DNA from: Bacteroidota bacterium
GTDB lineage: Bacteria; Bacteroidota; Bacteroidia; Bacteroidales; ML635J-15
Assembly: GCA_029558535.1 (NCBI GenBank)
Contig: JAKQEK010000328.1
Span: 45,526 to 109,525 of the forward strand
Direction: 5' to 3'
Length of the DNA: 64,000 nucleotides
Made by a program: the position numbers and the translations under genes. A model generated the notes under the pieces. The model saw nothing but the letters and a program-made list of their open reading frames with translations. It had not been told where the DNA came from and did not search any database. Shown piece after piece: positions 1 through 9,533 of this stretch. The first letter of the stretch is position 1; every line of letters begins with the position of its first letter.

Positions 1-1
1 T

Positions 2-1960
2 GTGGGCTGGTATTATCTTACTACAACTGATCACAATGATTGTATTAGTGTTGACAGCATCGAAGTCACACAACCAACACCTGTAGCTGTTCAAATAACA
101 GAAAGTACCGCTGCAAGTTGTCACGGATTTAGTAATGGGTCGGCTGTTGCTCAAGCCTCAGGCGGCACACCAAATTACACATATTTATGGAGTAATCCTG
201 CAGGAACGACATACGATCACGTATATGACCTCTCTGCCGGCCCATATACGGTAACTGCATACGATAGTCATAATTGCTCGGCAACAGCTTCTGTTGTAAT
301 CACAGAACCAGACACAATAAGTTTGGATTTTGTAAATTTAATAAATCCTAACTGCTATTCATATTGCGACGGAACGGTTTCCGTTATTGCTCACGGTGGA
401 ACTCCTAACTATACTTATCAGTGGAATGATCCTGACGAAACTACCGAGCCTGTTGTCTCAAATTTATGTGATGGAGTATATAGAGTTACTGTAACAGACT
501 CACATGGCTGTATTTTTATGGATGAAGTTGGAATGGTTGAACCCGATTCAATTTACTTCACGGCACTTATAAACCCTGTTATCTGTGCCAATCAGCTAGG
601 GTCAGCAATAATAACAGTGTATGGAGGAACCTATCCATATTTTTATGAGTGGTCAACAGGAGAAGGAGGCCCGGGAATAGGCAATAAACCGGCAGGAATA
701 TACTGTGTTACAATTACAGATTCTCATAATTGTACATACGTGAATTGCATAGAAATTGGTACAATCGGAGACATTCACTCTGCGTTTACTCAAACTCAGG
801 ACAACCTCTGTTTTAAGGACGAAATTGCAGATATAGAAGCTTTTTCTGTTAACGGCGCAATCCCAATGGAATTCGAATGGTCTAATGGACCTACTACTTC
901 TCAAAATAATAATCTGCCGGCTGGTTGGTACATTGTTACAATAACAGACAGCTGGGGATGTATTAAAGTGGATTCGACCTATGTTGACGAACCTGATGAA
1001 ATACAAATTTCGATATTCTCCGAGAATGTAAAATGTAGAGGAGATCATACCGGAGTTGCAGGAATTACAGTTACAGGAGGAACTCCCGATTATCATCCTT
1101 TATGGCCAAACGGAGAAACGACTTTCTACACTATCACACTACCTGCCGGAACGATTTGGGTAACAGTAACAGATGATAACGGTTGCATTGCAACTATGCC
1201 AACACTGATAACTCAACCAAGTGCAGAACTGTCGATTAACCTAAACATTACTCAGGTTAGTTGTTATGGGATTAAGGATGGCGTTATCAATGCATTTGCT
1301 GCAGGAGGGACTCCTTCATATTCATATTTCTGGAGTGTAGGTGGAGAAGTATTTACAGATCCAACTATAAGAAACCTTGATGAGGGAGAATATTATCTTA
1401 CAGTTGTTGATATAAATAACTGTGTCGCAGACACCGTTGTAAGGATAGCAAATCCTGCAATACTTGCAGCATCATATCTTGTTGGTCATCCAAGTTGTTT
1501 GGGTAATTATGATGGTTATATTCAGATGGCAACTTCCGGAGGTGTTCCACCATATTCATATTATCTGTTTAATGACATTCCTGTTAATCATTTTATTGAT
1601 TCTCTTTATGAAGGAGATTATTATGTTGTGGTAAGGGATTCGAATAGTTGTGCATTTGTAGCGGGACCAATAACACTAGTTGATACGGACATAGACTGTC
1701 TAAAATTCCCAGTTGCCTTTAGCCCTAACGGTGATGGATATAATGACGAATGGTATATTGAAAATATTCATTTATATCCAAAATCGGTTGTTCAGATTTA
1801 CAATCGCTGGGGACAACTGTTGTATGAAAAACGTGGAATTGAAGGATATTGGGACGGAATGTATAAAGGGAAACCTGTTCCGACCGGCGTATATTTGTAC
1901 ATGATAATACTCAATAATGACGAAGAAACACGAGCGGGAACAGTTACGGTTGTAAGATAG
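2..1960 (+). CDS. SprB-repeat surface protein with T9SS type B sorting domain (5' partial)
   Basis: This is the C-terminal 652 residues of a larger secreted protein; the frame is open to the window edge, so the apparent GTG start at base 2 is not the true start. It consists of about seven SprB-type units of 70-80 residues, each with a pattern like Cys-x-G-x3-G, GGTPxYxYxW, a turn, and VTDSxxC before the next unit. The last 90 residues (about 560-652) form a gliding-motility-associated C-terminal domain, with FSPNGDGYNDEW and YNRWGQLLYE, which is the type B signal for export and surface attachment by the T9SS. Family knowledge (SprB of Flavobacterium johnsoniae) suggests a cell-surface adhesin; that role here is inference. 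A rho-independent terminator follows directly. The 2503-residue protein at 39.2 kb has the same ending. Confidence 0.85.
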   Translation: MGWYYLTTTDHNDCISVDSIEVTQPTPVAVQITESTAASCHGFSNGSAVAQASGGTPNYTYLWSNPAGTTYDHVYDLSAGPYTVTAYDSHNCSATASVVITEPDTISLDFVNLINPNCYSYCDGTVSVIAHGGTPNYTYQWNDPDETTEPVVSNLCDGVYRVTVTDSHGCIFMDEVGMVEPDSIYFTALINPVICANQLGSAIITVYGGTYPYFYEWSTGEGGPGIGNKPAGIYCVTITDSHNCTYVNCIEIGTIGDIHSAFTQTQDNLCFKDEIADIEAFSVNGAIPMEFEWSNGPTTSQNNNLPAGWYIVTITDSWGCIKVDSTYVDEPDEIQISIFSENVKCRGDHTGVAGITVTGGTPDYHPLWPNGETTFYTITLPAGTIWVTVTDDNGCIATMPTLITQPSAELSINLNITQVSCYGIKDGVINAFAAGGTPSYSYFWSVGGEVFTDPTIRNLDEGEYYLTVVDINNCVADTVVRIANPAILAASYLVGHPSCLGNYDGYIQMATSGGVPPYSYYLFNDIPVNHFIDSLYEGDYYVVVRDSNSCAFVAGPITLVDTDIDCLKFPVAFSPNGDGYNDEWYIENIHLYPKSVVQIYNRWGQLLYEKRGIEGYWDGMYKGKPVPTGVYLYMIILNNDEETRAGTVTVVR

Positions 1961-1961
1961 T

Positions 1962-1993
1962 AAAAAAGCCCTGAGTAAATTCAGGGCTTTTTT
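1962..1993 (+). terminator. rho-independent terminator of the SprB-repeat gene
   Basis: The arms AAGCCCTGA and TCAGGGCTT pair around a six-base loop, with an A-run before and a T-run after. It begins two bases after the stop codon of the upstream gene and could work in both directions. Confidence 0.85.
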
Positions 1994-2140
1994 ACTAAAG
2001 GATAAGTTCAGTGCTTTTATTAAATTGAAATCAATTATTTTAAATTGCACTCCAGCGAGGTGTTTATCACGTCTGAATATTTAAAATAAACACTTTATAA
2101 TAGCCTAAAAGCCGGTGAAGAAATAATTTCTATACCACAA

Positions 2141-2170
2141 AAAAAGCTCTGAATAAATTCAGAGCTTTTT
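2141..2170 (-). terminator. rho-independent terminator shared by convergent genes
   Basis: AAAGCTCTGA and TCAGAGCTTT pair around a short loop and are flanked by A and T runs. It lies 18 bases past the stop codon of the minus-strand PKD gene and closes the TonB receptor-PKD unit. It resembles the terminator at 1962-1993, so this gene junction has two back-to-back bidirectional terminators. Confidence 0.8.
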
Positions 2171-2187
2171 ATATCTTTATAAATCAA

Positions 2188-3165
2188 TTATTTAATAGTA
2201 ATTGATTTCGTTATTTCGGTACTCGATGTTTTAATCTTAACGAAATAATTAGCTTTATTCAAATTGCTAATATTTATTACTTCTTTTTCTGATTTAGCAT
2301 CTGCACTATAAACAACTTTTCCAAGAATGTCAACAATTGTAACTGAAACAAGATCCTTAGCTTCAACAATTATTTCAGAACTGGCAGGATTAGGATAAAC
2401 TTTAATATCACCTGAAATTTCTTCTAATATATTTGTCCCATTATCAATTGTTATATAATTTGTCATATTTAATGTGTTTTCGCCACCATCATTTATTGCT
2501 GTCAGACTAACATCATATACGCCTTCAACACTCCATTGAACTGTTGGGTTTTGATTAGAACTTGTTGGAGGGTTTCCACCTTCAAAAGTCCAAGCCCATG
2601 CAGTTGGAGAATTTGTACTTAAGTCTGTAAAATTAATATTAACACCGGTTTCAGCGGTTGTTGTACTTGCTGTAAAATTTGCTACAGGGGGATCAATCTG
2701 CGGTAAGACAATAATCATCAAGGAGGTGTCATCAGTCATTTGAGCCTGCTCAACAGGATATCCAAAAGCGTTAAGATAAGGTGTGATAAGTAAAGTTAAT
2801 GGATACTCTCCTATTTCAGTTGCTGTTCCTGTAATATGGCAGCAATACCTGGTATATGGGCTTGTAACGACAAACATTTCTTGACTTTTACACCACGTCA
2901 TTCCTTCAGGTAATCCCTGTACATCGTCAATTCTAATTTGATAAATTACAGGAAGACCTGAATATTCTGCAGGAGGTATTACGGTAACTGTTTCGTCATA
3001 ATAAACATTAACTGTAGCCGGTGGTAATACTTCGGGGCATATTTGTCCGGGATTTTCAACTTCTATACATGATACATCAGGAGTACATGGAGGATTACAA
3101 ATTTGAGCTAAAGATGTTAAAGAAAACATCATAACGACACTGATTACTAAGTAAATTTTTTTCAT
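2188..3165 (-). CDS. secreted PKD-domain protein with T9SS type A sorting domain
   Basis: A 325-residue protein with an N-terminal signal peptide (MKKIYLVISV..., cleavage near residue 20), a Cys-rich region (about 22-70: CNPPCTPDVSC), an unrecognised middle part, a PKD domain (about 160-240, with NFTDLSTNSPTAWAWTFEGG) and a C-terminal T9SS type A domain (about 255-325, starting KVYPNPASSEI and ending SITIK). It should be exported and attached to or released from the outer membrane. It starts 24 bases after the TonB-dependent receptor gene on the same strand with no terminator between, so the two are probably co-transcribed. The Cys-rich region could bind a ligand for that receptor, but nothing in the sequence proves this. 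Confidence 0.8.
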   Translation of the reverse strand: MKKIYLVISVVMMFSLTSLAQICNPPCTPDVSCIEVENPGQICPEVLPPATVNVYYDETVTVIPPAEYSGLPVIYQIRIDDVQGLPEGMTWCKSQEMFVVTSPYTRYCCHITGTATEIGEYPLTLLITPYLNAFGYPVEQAQMTDDTSLMIIVLPQIDPPVANFTASTTTAETGVNINFTDLSTNSPTAWAWTFEGGNPPTSSNQNPTVQWSVEGVYDVSLTAINDGGENTLNMTNYITIDNGTNILEEISGDIKVYPNPASSEIIVEAKDLVSVTIVDILGKVVYSADAKSEKEVINISNLNKANYFVKIKTSSTEITKSITIK

Positions 3166-3189
3166 ATTATTAGATTTTGGTTTAACAAA

Positions 3190-5658
3190 CTAAAAACTTG
3201 CACTTAAAACTACTTCATATCTTCGTGGAGCATGCATATCTCCGGGGCGTCCTACATAAATTTGGTTAAATACATTTTTAACAATAAAAGATGCTCGCAA
3301 AAATTCACTAAATTTAAATCCACATCTTAAATCAATATTTAAATATTGCTCATCTGCATTGTTAATTCTGTAATCCCAATAACCGGGGAGAATAAAACTA
3401 CTAAACAATTTATAAGAATTATAAGTAACTGGATTAACGGTTTCCGGATCCCTTTCATCACAAAATAATCTGTCAACATTTTCCATTTTTGATCTCCAAA
3501 TTACATTTACTCCGAAAGTCAAACGTTTGGTTTCAAAATTTATATCCCCTTTAATAGAATGCTTATTTCTATATTTTAAAGTTGGAGACAAACTTGAAGT
3601 AGTAGTATCGTTGCTTCCTCTTGGTGTTGGATTGTTATAAGAATAACCAACTATTGTAGTAATTAAACAATTACGTACTTTTCCGCCAATTGAAGCCGAT
3701 GCGTCAATACCATTAATTTTAACATTTCCGACATTTTGAGATTGGAACCCAAGCTTTGGAGCAACGGTATCTGTATCAACCCATAATTCATAAGTTACCG
3801 GATTAAAAACGCCAAATGTAAATTCCATCATCTCATTTATATTTTGTCTATAAAATGCTATGTCAGCAAAACCACGCCATCTTCCTAATTTATAACCTTG
3901 TTTTACACCAATTTCAGCACTCCATCCGCTTTCAGGAATAAGTTTTGGATTTGGAAGTATATTAACCATTCCCAAAGCTGCCGCAGTGTATTTTTCAGCA
4001 ATTGACGGAAATCTGTATCCCTGACCAAAAGATGCACGGACAAATGTTTGATCCGTAAGAGAATAATTCAATCCTGTTCTAAAAACGGGTCTTATAGGAA
4101 TTTCAATTCTTGACTCACCTATATTTATATCAAAGGCAGATTCTGTTTGAGTAGAATCCAGCACAAAATATTCTCCTCTTATCCCCAGAGAAACCTTTAA
4201 CCTACCAAATTTTGCATCCACCTGGCTATATCCTGAGAAATTATTACTCATATGATTACCAAAAAGATTTGCCTCAACATTTGAAAACGAATTTACTGCT
4301 CCTGCCGTAAAGTTCCATTTCTCTGCCCAAACTGTCTGATACTGATATTCTATATAAAAAGTATTCCCGATACTATTTTTTGATGTATCTGTAGGCATAA
4401 CGTTTTCAGTCCTGAAATATCTTGTTCGAACACTATATTTTGAACCATTCGGTTTATAATAATAAATAAATGGGTCAATGTTCATACGGTAACCTTCAGT
4501 AGGTATTATTGCTCCAAATGATTTGTTTGCAAGATATGGTGTAGTGTCTGATTGCCACATAAAGAAGTCGGTCATATCAATTGCCATAAAATTTGAATTT
4601 AAACCAACTGCCAATCCAGGGACCTTTTCGCTTCGATATCTGAGATTCGCATTAAATCTGCTTCTTTTTTCATATTCAAATTCCCGAAATCCTTCATCAA
4701 TAAAATGATTTCCACCAATTGAAAGGTCAAGATTATCAAATTGTTGACTGTGTGAAAAGCTTATTCCCGAATACATAGGGTCTCTAACAAAATAGAAAAC
4801 CTCTTCTCTCAAGAGAACATTAAACTTGCTATGTGATCCTGAAAAGAACTCTTTTCCCCACCAGTTGTAGCGTTCGTCTTTAGGACTGCCATAAACACCA
4901 TTAAAATAAGACACTTTTGTTACCGGCTTATCTGTTGGATATGCAGATCTGACATTAATAACCCCTCCCAAAGCAGATGATCCAAAAAGGGCAGAACTTG
5001 CTCCTTTCACAACTTCAACTTGAGAAATGTTTTCTGTCGGGATATAGTTCCACTTAACATCACCGGCATCTGCCGACATTATCGGCAAATCGTCCATAAG
5101 AATTATAACACGGCTGCCTGCTCCATAACTCCATCCTGTGCTGGAACGGATACTCGGCTGTTTGTCTGAAATATCAACGCCAGCAATCTGATTTATTGCA
5201 TCTGAAATATCAAAAGAGTTATTGTTTTCGATAGTACTCGGTTTAATAACCTCCATCGAAACAGTTACATCCGATAATTTTTGCTCGTACTTTCCGGCAC
5301 TTACAACAACTTCGTCAATTATTTCTGCCTTTTGAGTTAATAAAATATCCATAACTACAGGCTTACCAACGATTAATTCAGTTTCCTCCTCAATTTCTTC
5401 AAATCCAATATAAACGAACTTAATCTTATAATGACCCGGATACAAGGCAATCCTGTAATTACCATCAAAGTCTGTTGTTGTTCCTAACTGAGTTTTAGAA
5501 GGGTTAAGTTCGTTAACATTATTAATAATAATATTAACTCCATATAGTGCCTCTTTATTTGATTTATCAACGACCTTACCCGATAAGAGTACTGTTTGTG
5601 CACTAAGGTTAAACTGAAAAAACAAGGCGGCAATTAAAAAAAGTAAAAATTTTCTCAT
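3190..5658 (-). CDS. TonB-dependent outer-membrane receptor
   Basis: An 822-residue outer-membrane receptor. Visible parts in order: a signal peptide (1-20, ending LSAQ), a carboxypeptidase-regulatory-like beta domain (about 22-112, SGKVVDKSNKEALYGVN), a plug domain (about 115-240, with ILMDDLPI and VEVVKGASSALFGSSALGGVINV-type plug ending), and a 22-strand-type barrel to the C-terminal aromatic residue (SASF). It resembles receptors for siderophores or cobalamin, but the substrate cannot be told from sequence. A promoter -7 element (TAATTTTG read on the minus strand, 5687-5694) lies 29 bases before the start. The PKD-domain T9SS gene follows in the same unit, instead of the SusD partner that a polysaccharide utilisation locus would have. 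Confidence 0.9.
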   Translation of the reverse strand: MRKFLLFLIAALFFQFNLSAQTVLLSGKVVDKSNKEALYGVNIIINNVNELNPSKTQLGTTTDFDGNYRIALYPGHYKIKFVYIGFEEIEEETELIVGKPVVMDILLTQKAEIIDEVVVSAGKYEQKLSDVTVSMEVIKPSTIENNNSFDISDAINQIAGVDISDKQPSIRSSTGWSYGAGSRVIILMDDLPIMSADAGDVKWNYIPTENISQVEVVKGASSALFGSSALGGVINVRSAYPTDKPVTKVSYFNGVYGSPKDERYNWWGKEFFSGSHSKFNVLLREEVFYFVRDPMYSGISFSHSQQFDNLDLSIGGNHFIDEGFREFEYEKRSRFNANLRYRSEKVPGLAVGLNSNFMAIDMTDFFMWQSDTTPYLANKSFGAIIPTEGYRMNIDPFIYYYKPNGSKYSVRTRYFRTENVMPTDTSKNSIGNTFYIEYQYQTVWAEKWNFTAGAVNSFSNVEANLFGNHMSNNFSGYSQVDAKFGRLKVSLGIRGEYFVLDSTQTESAFDINIGESRIEIPIRPVFRTGLNYSLTDQTFVRASFGQGYRFPSIAEKYTAAALGMVNILPNPKLIPESGWSAEIGVKQGYKLGRWRGFADIAFYRQNINEMMEFTFGVFNPVTYELWVDTDTVAPKLGFQSQNVGNVKINGIDASASIGGKVRNCLITTIVGYSYNNPTPRGSNDTTTSSLSPTLKYRNKHSIKGDINFETKRLTFGVNVIWRSKMENVDRLFCDERDPETVNPVTYNSYKLFSSFILPGYWDYRINNADEQYLNIDLRCGFKFSEFLRASFIVKNVFNQIYVGRPGDMHAPRRYEVVLSASF

Positions 5659-5815
5659 AGTATGAAAAAATTATGATTAATGTCAGCAAAATTAAAAATA
5701 ATGTTAATCAAATATTCAAAAATATAATGATTTAAATATGTAGAAATATAATTTACGTATAAATACGTATTAATACCTATAGCTATTTATGGAAGAATTT
5801 TCGATAAAAAATTGC

Positions 5816-8218
5816 TTAAATTTTTGTCCTTATAGCTTTTAAACTTGGCAGTTCTTTACCTTCAATATATTCAAGCAATGCACCTCCAGCAGTTGATACG
5901 TAGCTAATTTTGTGTGCCATCCCGTATTTATTTAAAGCGGCAATACTGTCGCCACCACCTACTAAAGAAAATGCGCCAAAATCTGTAGATCTCGAAACTG
6001 CTAATGCAATCTTTATTGTCCCATTACAAAAATGATCCATTTCGAATACGCCCATTGGTCCATTCCACAATAGTGTATTTGATTTTTCAATTACTTTAGC
6101 AAATGTTTCTGCGGTCTTAATGCCTATATCCAAGCCTTTCCAACCATCAGGAATTTCATTGATTTTACAATGTTTAATTTTTGCATCATTATCGAATTTA
6201 TCTGCAATTATGCAATCAATTGGCAAATATAGTTTTACATCTGTTTTTAAGGCTTGTTCCATAATTTTTGTGGCGACAGGGATATAGTCTTCTTCAACCA
6301 GCGAATCTCCAACGTTTCCTCCCATAGCTTTAATAAAAGTAAAGGCTATCCCACCACCAATAATTAAATTGTCAACTTTTTCCATTAAAGCACGGATAAT
6401 GTCTATCTTTGTCGAGACTTTAGATCCTCCAACAATTGCAGTAAATGGTCTTTCTCCCTTGTACAATACTCTGTTTATATTATTAATCTCACTTTCGACG
6501 AGATACCCTAACATTTTATCTTCGGGGAAATATTTAGCAATCATATATGTTGATGCGTGTGCCCTGTGGGCTGTTCCAAAAGCATTCATAATATATACAT
6601 CACCCAAAGATGCCAGTTCTCCTGCAAATTTTTCATCGTTTTTCTCCTCTAAAGGATTAAACCTTAAGTTCTCAAGAATCATAACATCACCCGGCTTAAG
6701 TTTTTTAGACATCTCTTTAGCCTCAGCACCTACGCAATCAGGGGCAAATTTAACATCTGTATCAAGTATTTTTGATAAATATGGAACTATGTGTTTAATT
6801 GAATACTTCTCTTCATAAGCTCCCTTAGGTCTTCCCAAATGTGTCATAAGAATGATTGAACCTCCATCAGAAATAATTTTTCTACAGGTTGGAATAGCGG
6901 TTCTTATTCTGGTGTCATCTGTAATATTAAAACTTTTGTCTAGCGGAACATTAAAATCTACTCTGATAAGCACTCTTTTCCCATAAAAGTTATAATCATC
7001 CACACTAAAAGACTGTTTAATCGCTTTAATCGCAGGAAGATTTCTTTTTTCAATATACTCCAACAATGCTCCACCGGCAGAACTTAAATACGAAATTTTA
7101 TGAGCCAAACTATATTTATTTAATGCAGCAATAGTATCCCCGCCTCCAACAACTGAAAAAAGTCCTTTATCAGTAGCGCGTGCAACCGATAATGCCATTT
7201 TTAACGTACCGTATGAAAAGTGAGACAATTCGTACATTCCAAGAGGCCCGTCCCACAACAAAGTTTTAGATTCCTCTATAACTTCTGCAAAAATATCAAC
7301 AGTTTTAATCCCAATATCCAAAGCTTTCCAACCTTCAGGGATTTCAGAAAAATCACAATGCTCTATATTAGCATCATTCCCATCTTTATCTGCTATTATA
7401 CAATCGACTGGCAAATAGATTTTTACATTAAAGCTTTCAGCATTTTTTAGAATCCTTTTTGCAGTATCAATACAAGACTCTTCAACCAAAGAATTTCCTA
7501 CTTTATATCCCAATGCTTTAGCAAAAGTAAAAGCAATCCCCCCACCTATCAGCAAATTGTCTATTTTAGGGAGCAATGCTTCTACAATACTTATCTTTGT
7601 GGTAACTTTATCACCCCCTATTAAAAGGGTAAATGGTTTTTCGGAACTTTTAATAAGTTTATCCAATTTTTTCATTTCCCCCTCAACAACATACCCAAAC
7701 ATTTTGTCATAAGGGAAAAACTTAGCCAGAGTAACTGTAGATGCATGATTTCTGTGTGCTGTACCAAAAGCATCATTTACATAACAATCGCCTAAAGCAG
7801 CAAGTTTTTCGGCAAACTTTTCGTCTGCATTAATTTCTTCTTTGAAAAATCTTATATTTTCCAGAAGCATTATTTGTCCGCTTTTCAAATTTGTGGCCAA
7901 TTCTAATGTCTTTTGGGACAATGGGTCTTCGCAAAAAATAACAGGCTTTCCAATGAGTTTTTCAATCAATGGTAATATATGAATTAGCGATCTGGATTTA
8001 ATATGTTCGCCTTTTGGACGTCCCCAGTGAGTAATGAGAATTATAGATGCACCTTCAGATAATAATTTCTGAATTGTTGGCAAAGACATTTTTATTCTGG
8101 TATCATCAAGTGTATATGAATCTTTGTTCAGAAAAATATCACTAGTTATGGGTATGTTATAATCAACTCTTAATAATACCCTTTTGTCTTTAAAGCTATA
8201 ATTATCTAAATTGTTCAT
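5816..8218 (-). CDS. pgk: tandem phosphoglycerate kinase (two full copies in one polypeptide)
   Basis: An 800-residue protein made of two complete phosphoglycerate kinases of about 400 residues each (copy 1 residues 1-400, bases 7019-8218; copy 2 residues 401-800), where the family is normally about 395-420 residues. Each copy has the substrate-binding start (RVDYNIP / RVDFNVP), DDTRI, GRPKG, AFGTAHR, GGxKVxTKI, LLIGGGIAFTF and the nucleotide loop GGGD. Copy 2 is closer to the family consensus in HLGRPKG and WNGPMGVFE. Copy 1 has HWGRPKG and WDGPLGMYE, while copy 2 reads MNAFGTAHR where NDAFGTAHR or MDAFGTAHR is usual. There is no stop, frameshift or linker at the join (LPAIKAIKQSFSVDDYNFYG). 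Role: 1,3-bisphosphoglycerate + ADP to 3-phosphoglycerate + ATP in glycolysis. Whether both halves are active is unknown. It is monocistronic and divergent from holB. Confidence 0.93.
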   Translation of the reverse strand: MNNLDNYSFKDKRVLLRVDYNIPITSDIFLNKDSYTLDDTRIKMSLPTIQKLLSEGASIILITHWGRPKGEHIKSRSLIHILPLIEKLIGKPVIFCEDPLSQKTLELATNLKSGQIMLLENIRFFKEEINADEKFAEKLAALGDCYVNDAFGTAHRNHASTVTLAKFFPYDKMFGYVVEGEMKKLDKLIKSSEKPFTLLIGGDKVTTKISIVEALLPKIDNLLIGGGIAFTFAKALGYKVGNSLVEESCIDTAKRILKNAESFNVKIYLPVDCIIADKDGNDANIEHCDFSEIPEGWKALDIGIKTVDIFAEVIEESKTLLWDGPLGMYELSHFSYGTLKMALSVARATDKGLFSVVGGGDTIAALNKYSLAHKISYLSSAGGALLEYIEKRNLPAIKAIKQSFSVDDYNFYGKRVLIRVDFNVPLDKSFNITDDTRIRTAIPTCRKIISDGGSIILMTHLGRPKGAYEEKYSIKHIVPYLSKILDTDVKFAPDCVGAEAKEMSKKLKPGDVMILENLRFNPLEEKNDEKFAGELASLGDVYIMNAFGTAHRAHASTYMIAKYFPEDKMLGYLVESEINNINRVLYKGERPFTAIVGGSKVSTKIDIIRALMEKVDNLIIGGGIAFTFIKAMGGNVGDSLVEEDYIPVATKIMEQALKTDVKLYLPIDCIIADKFDNDAKIKHCKINEIPDGWKGLDIGIKTAETFAKVIEKSNTLLWNGPMGVFEMDHFCNGTIKIALAVSRSTDFGAFSLVGGGDSIAALNKYGMAHKISYVSTAGGALLEYIEGKELPSLKAIRTKI

Positions 8219-8401
8219 AGTCAGATATTTATTTAGTCAACACTAATTTAATATTTACTTAACAAACTTAATATGATTAAACTAAATAACAAGTTTTTTA
8301 AAACTATTTTATAACACAAAACTGATATATTTTGGTTTATAAAAAAACAGATAAAAAAGTACAAGAGATTTATTAAATTTGCATCGAGGAAAATAGGCGT
8401 T

Positions 8402-9523
8402 ATGAAATTTGAAAAAATTATCGGACAGAATGAAATAAAGGAAAAACTCAGACAGAGTTATTTTTCAAATCGTTTAAGTCATTCTTATCTGTTTTATGGC
8501 ATTCCGGGTACCGGAAAACTATCTTTAGCTATTGCGTTTGCCCAATTTTTATCATGTGAAAATAAATCAGAAACAGATAGTTGCGGTGTTTGTCCATCAT
8601 GCAAAAAATATGAAAAGCTAATACATCCCGATTTACATTTTATTTTTCCGGTAATATCCGCCTCAGGCAAAAAAGCAATAAGCGACTCATACATTTCGCA
8701 ATGGCGTGAAATTGTTTTGGCAGACCCATATTTTTCGTTTCGAGAATGGATGATAAAATTAGGCAGTGAGAATAAACAAGGTGGTATTTTTTCGGACGAA
8801 TCTGCAGAAATTCTAAGAAAACTCAACTTAAAGACTTTTGAGTCAGATTTTAAGATTATGATAATCTGGCTTCCTGAAAAGATGAATATTTCGTGTGCTA
8901 ACAAGTTATTGAAAATATTGGAAGAACCTCCACAAAACACTGTATTTATGCTTATCAGTGATAATCGCGAAGATATTCTTGCAACAATTAGATCGAGAAC
9001 ACAACCTGTAAAAATACTTGGAATAGATGACGAATCGTTGAGACAAGCACTGGTTGAAAAACACAATATTAGTGATCAAATCGCAACGGATATAGTGAAA
9101 ATAAGCAATGGAAGCCTACTTGAAGCTGAAGAACAAATTTCGATAAGTGAAGAAACCAAATATAATCTGGCACAATTTATTAAGCTTATGCGTTTATGTT
9201 ATGCACGCAAAATTGATGAGGCGATAAAGTGGGCAGAAGAAATTTCGAAGTCGGGAAGAGAAATGCAAAAATCATTTTTGCACTATTGTTCTGTACTGAC
9301 AAGAGAAAATTTCGTTTATAACTATAATATGAGTAAGCTTAACTACATGACTCGTGAAGAAGAAGATTTTGCAACAAATTTTTCGAAATTTGTAAATGAA
9401 AAAAATGTTGGAATGTTATCAGAAATATTTAATCTTGCACATTTTCATATTGAAAGAAATGGAAATGCAAAAATTATTTTTACTGATACTGCATTTAATA
9501 TAATGAAAATAATAAGAAATTAA
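8402..9523 (+). CDS. holB: DNA polymerase III subunit delta prime
   Basis: A 373-residue AAA+ clamp-loader subunit. It has the Walker-A-like GIPGTGKLS near residue 38-46, a zinc module with four Cys (C followed by CGVCPSC, about 53-68), the conserved HPDLHFIFP, and the sensor region NKLLKILEEPPQNTVF (about 163-180). The C-terminal part is the usual helical collar. The protein loads the sliding clamp with delta, tau/gamma and related subunits. It is the first gene of a tight unit (10 bases to ricT). A promoter -7 element TAAATTTG (8374-8381) lies 20 bases before the ATG, in the divergent region shared with the phosphoglycerate kinase gene. Confidence 0.92.
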   Translation: MKFEKIIGQNEIKEKLRQSYFSNRLSHSYLFYGIPGTGKLSLAIAFAQFLSCENKSETDSCGVCPSCKKYEKLIHPDLHFIFPVISASGKKAISDSYISQWREIVLADPYFSFREWMIKLGSENKQGGIFSDESAEILRKLNLKTFESDFKIMIIWLPEKMNISCANKLLKILEEPPQNTVFMLISDNREDILATIRSRTQPVKILGIDDESLRQALVEKHNISDQIATDIVKISNGSLLEAEEQISISEETKYNLAQFIKLMRLCYARKIDEAIKWAEEISKSGREMQKSFLHYCSVLTRENFVYNYNMSKLNYMTREEEDFATNFSKFVNEKNVGMLSEIFNLAHFHIERNGNAKIIFTDTAFNIMKIIRN

Positions 9524-9533
9524 ATATAAGGAA

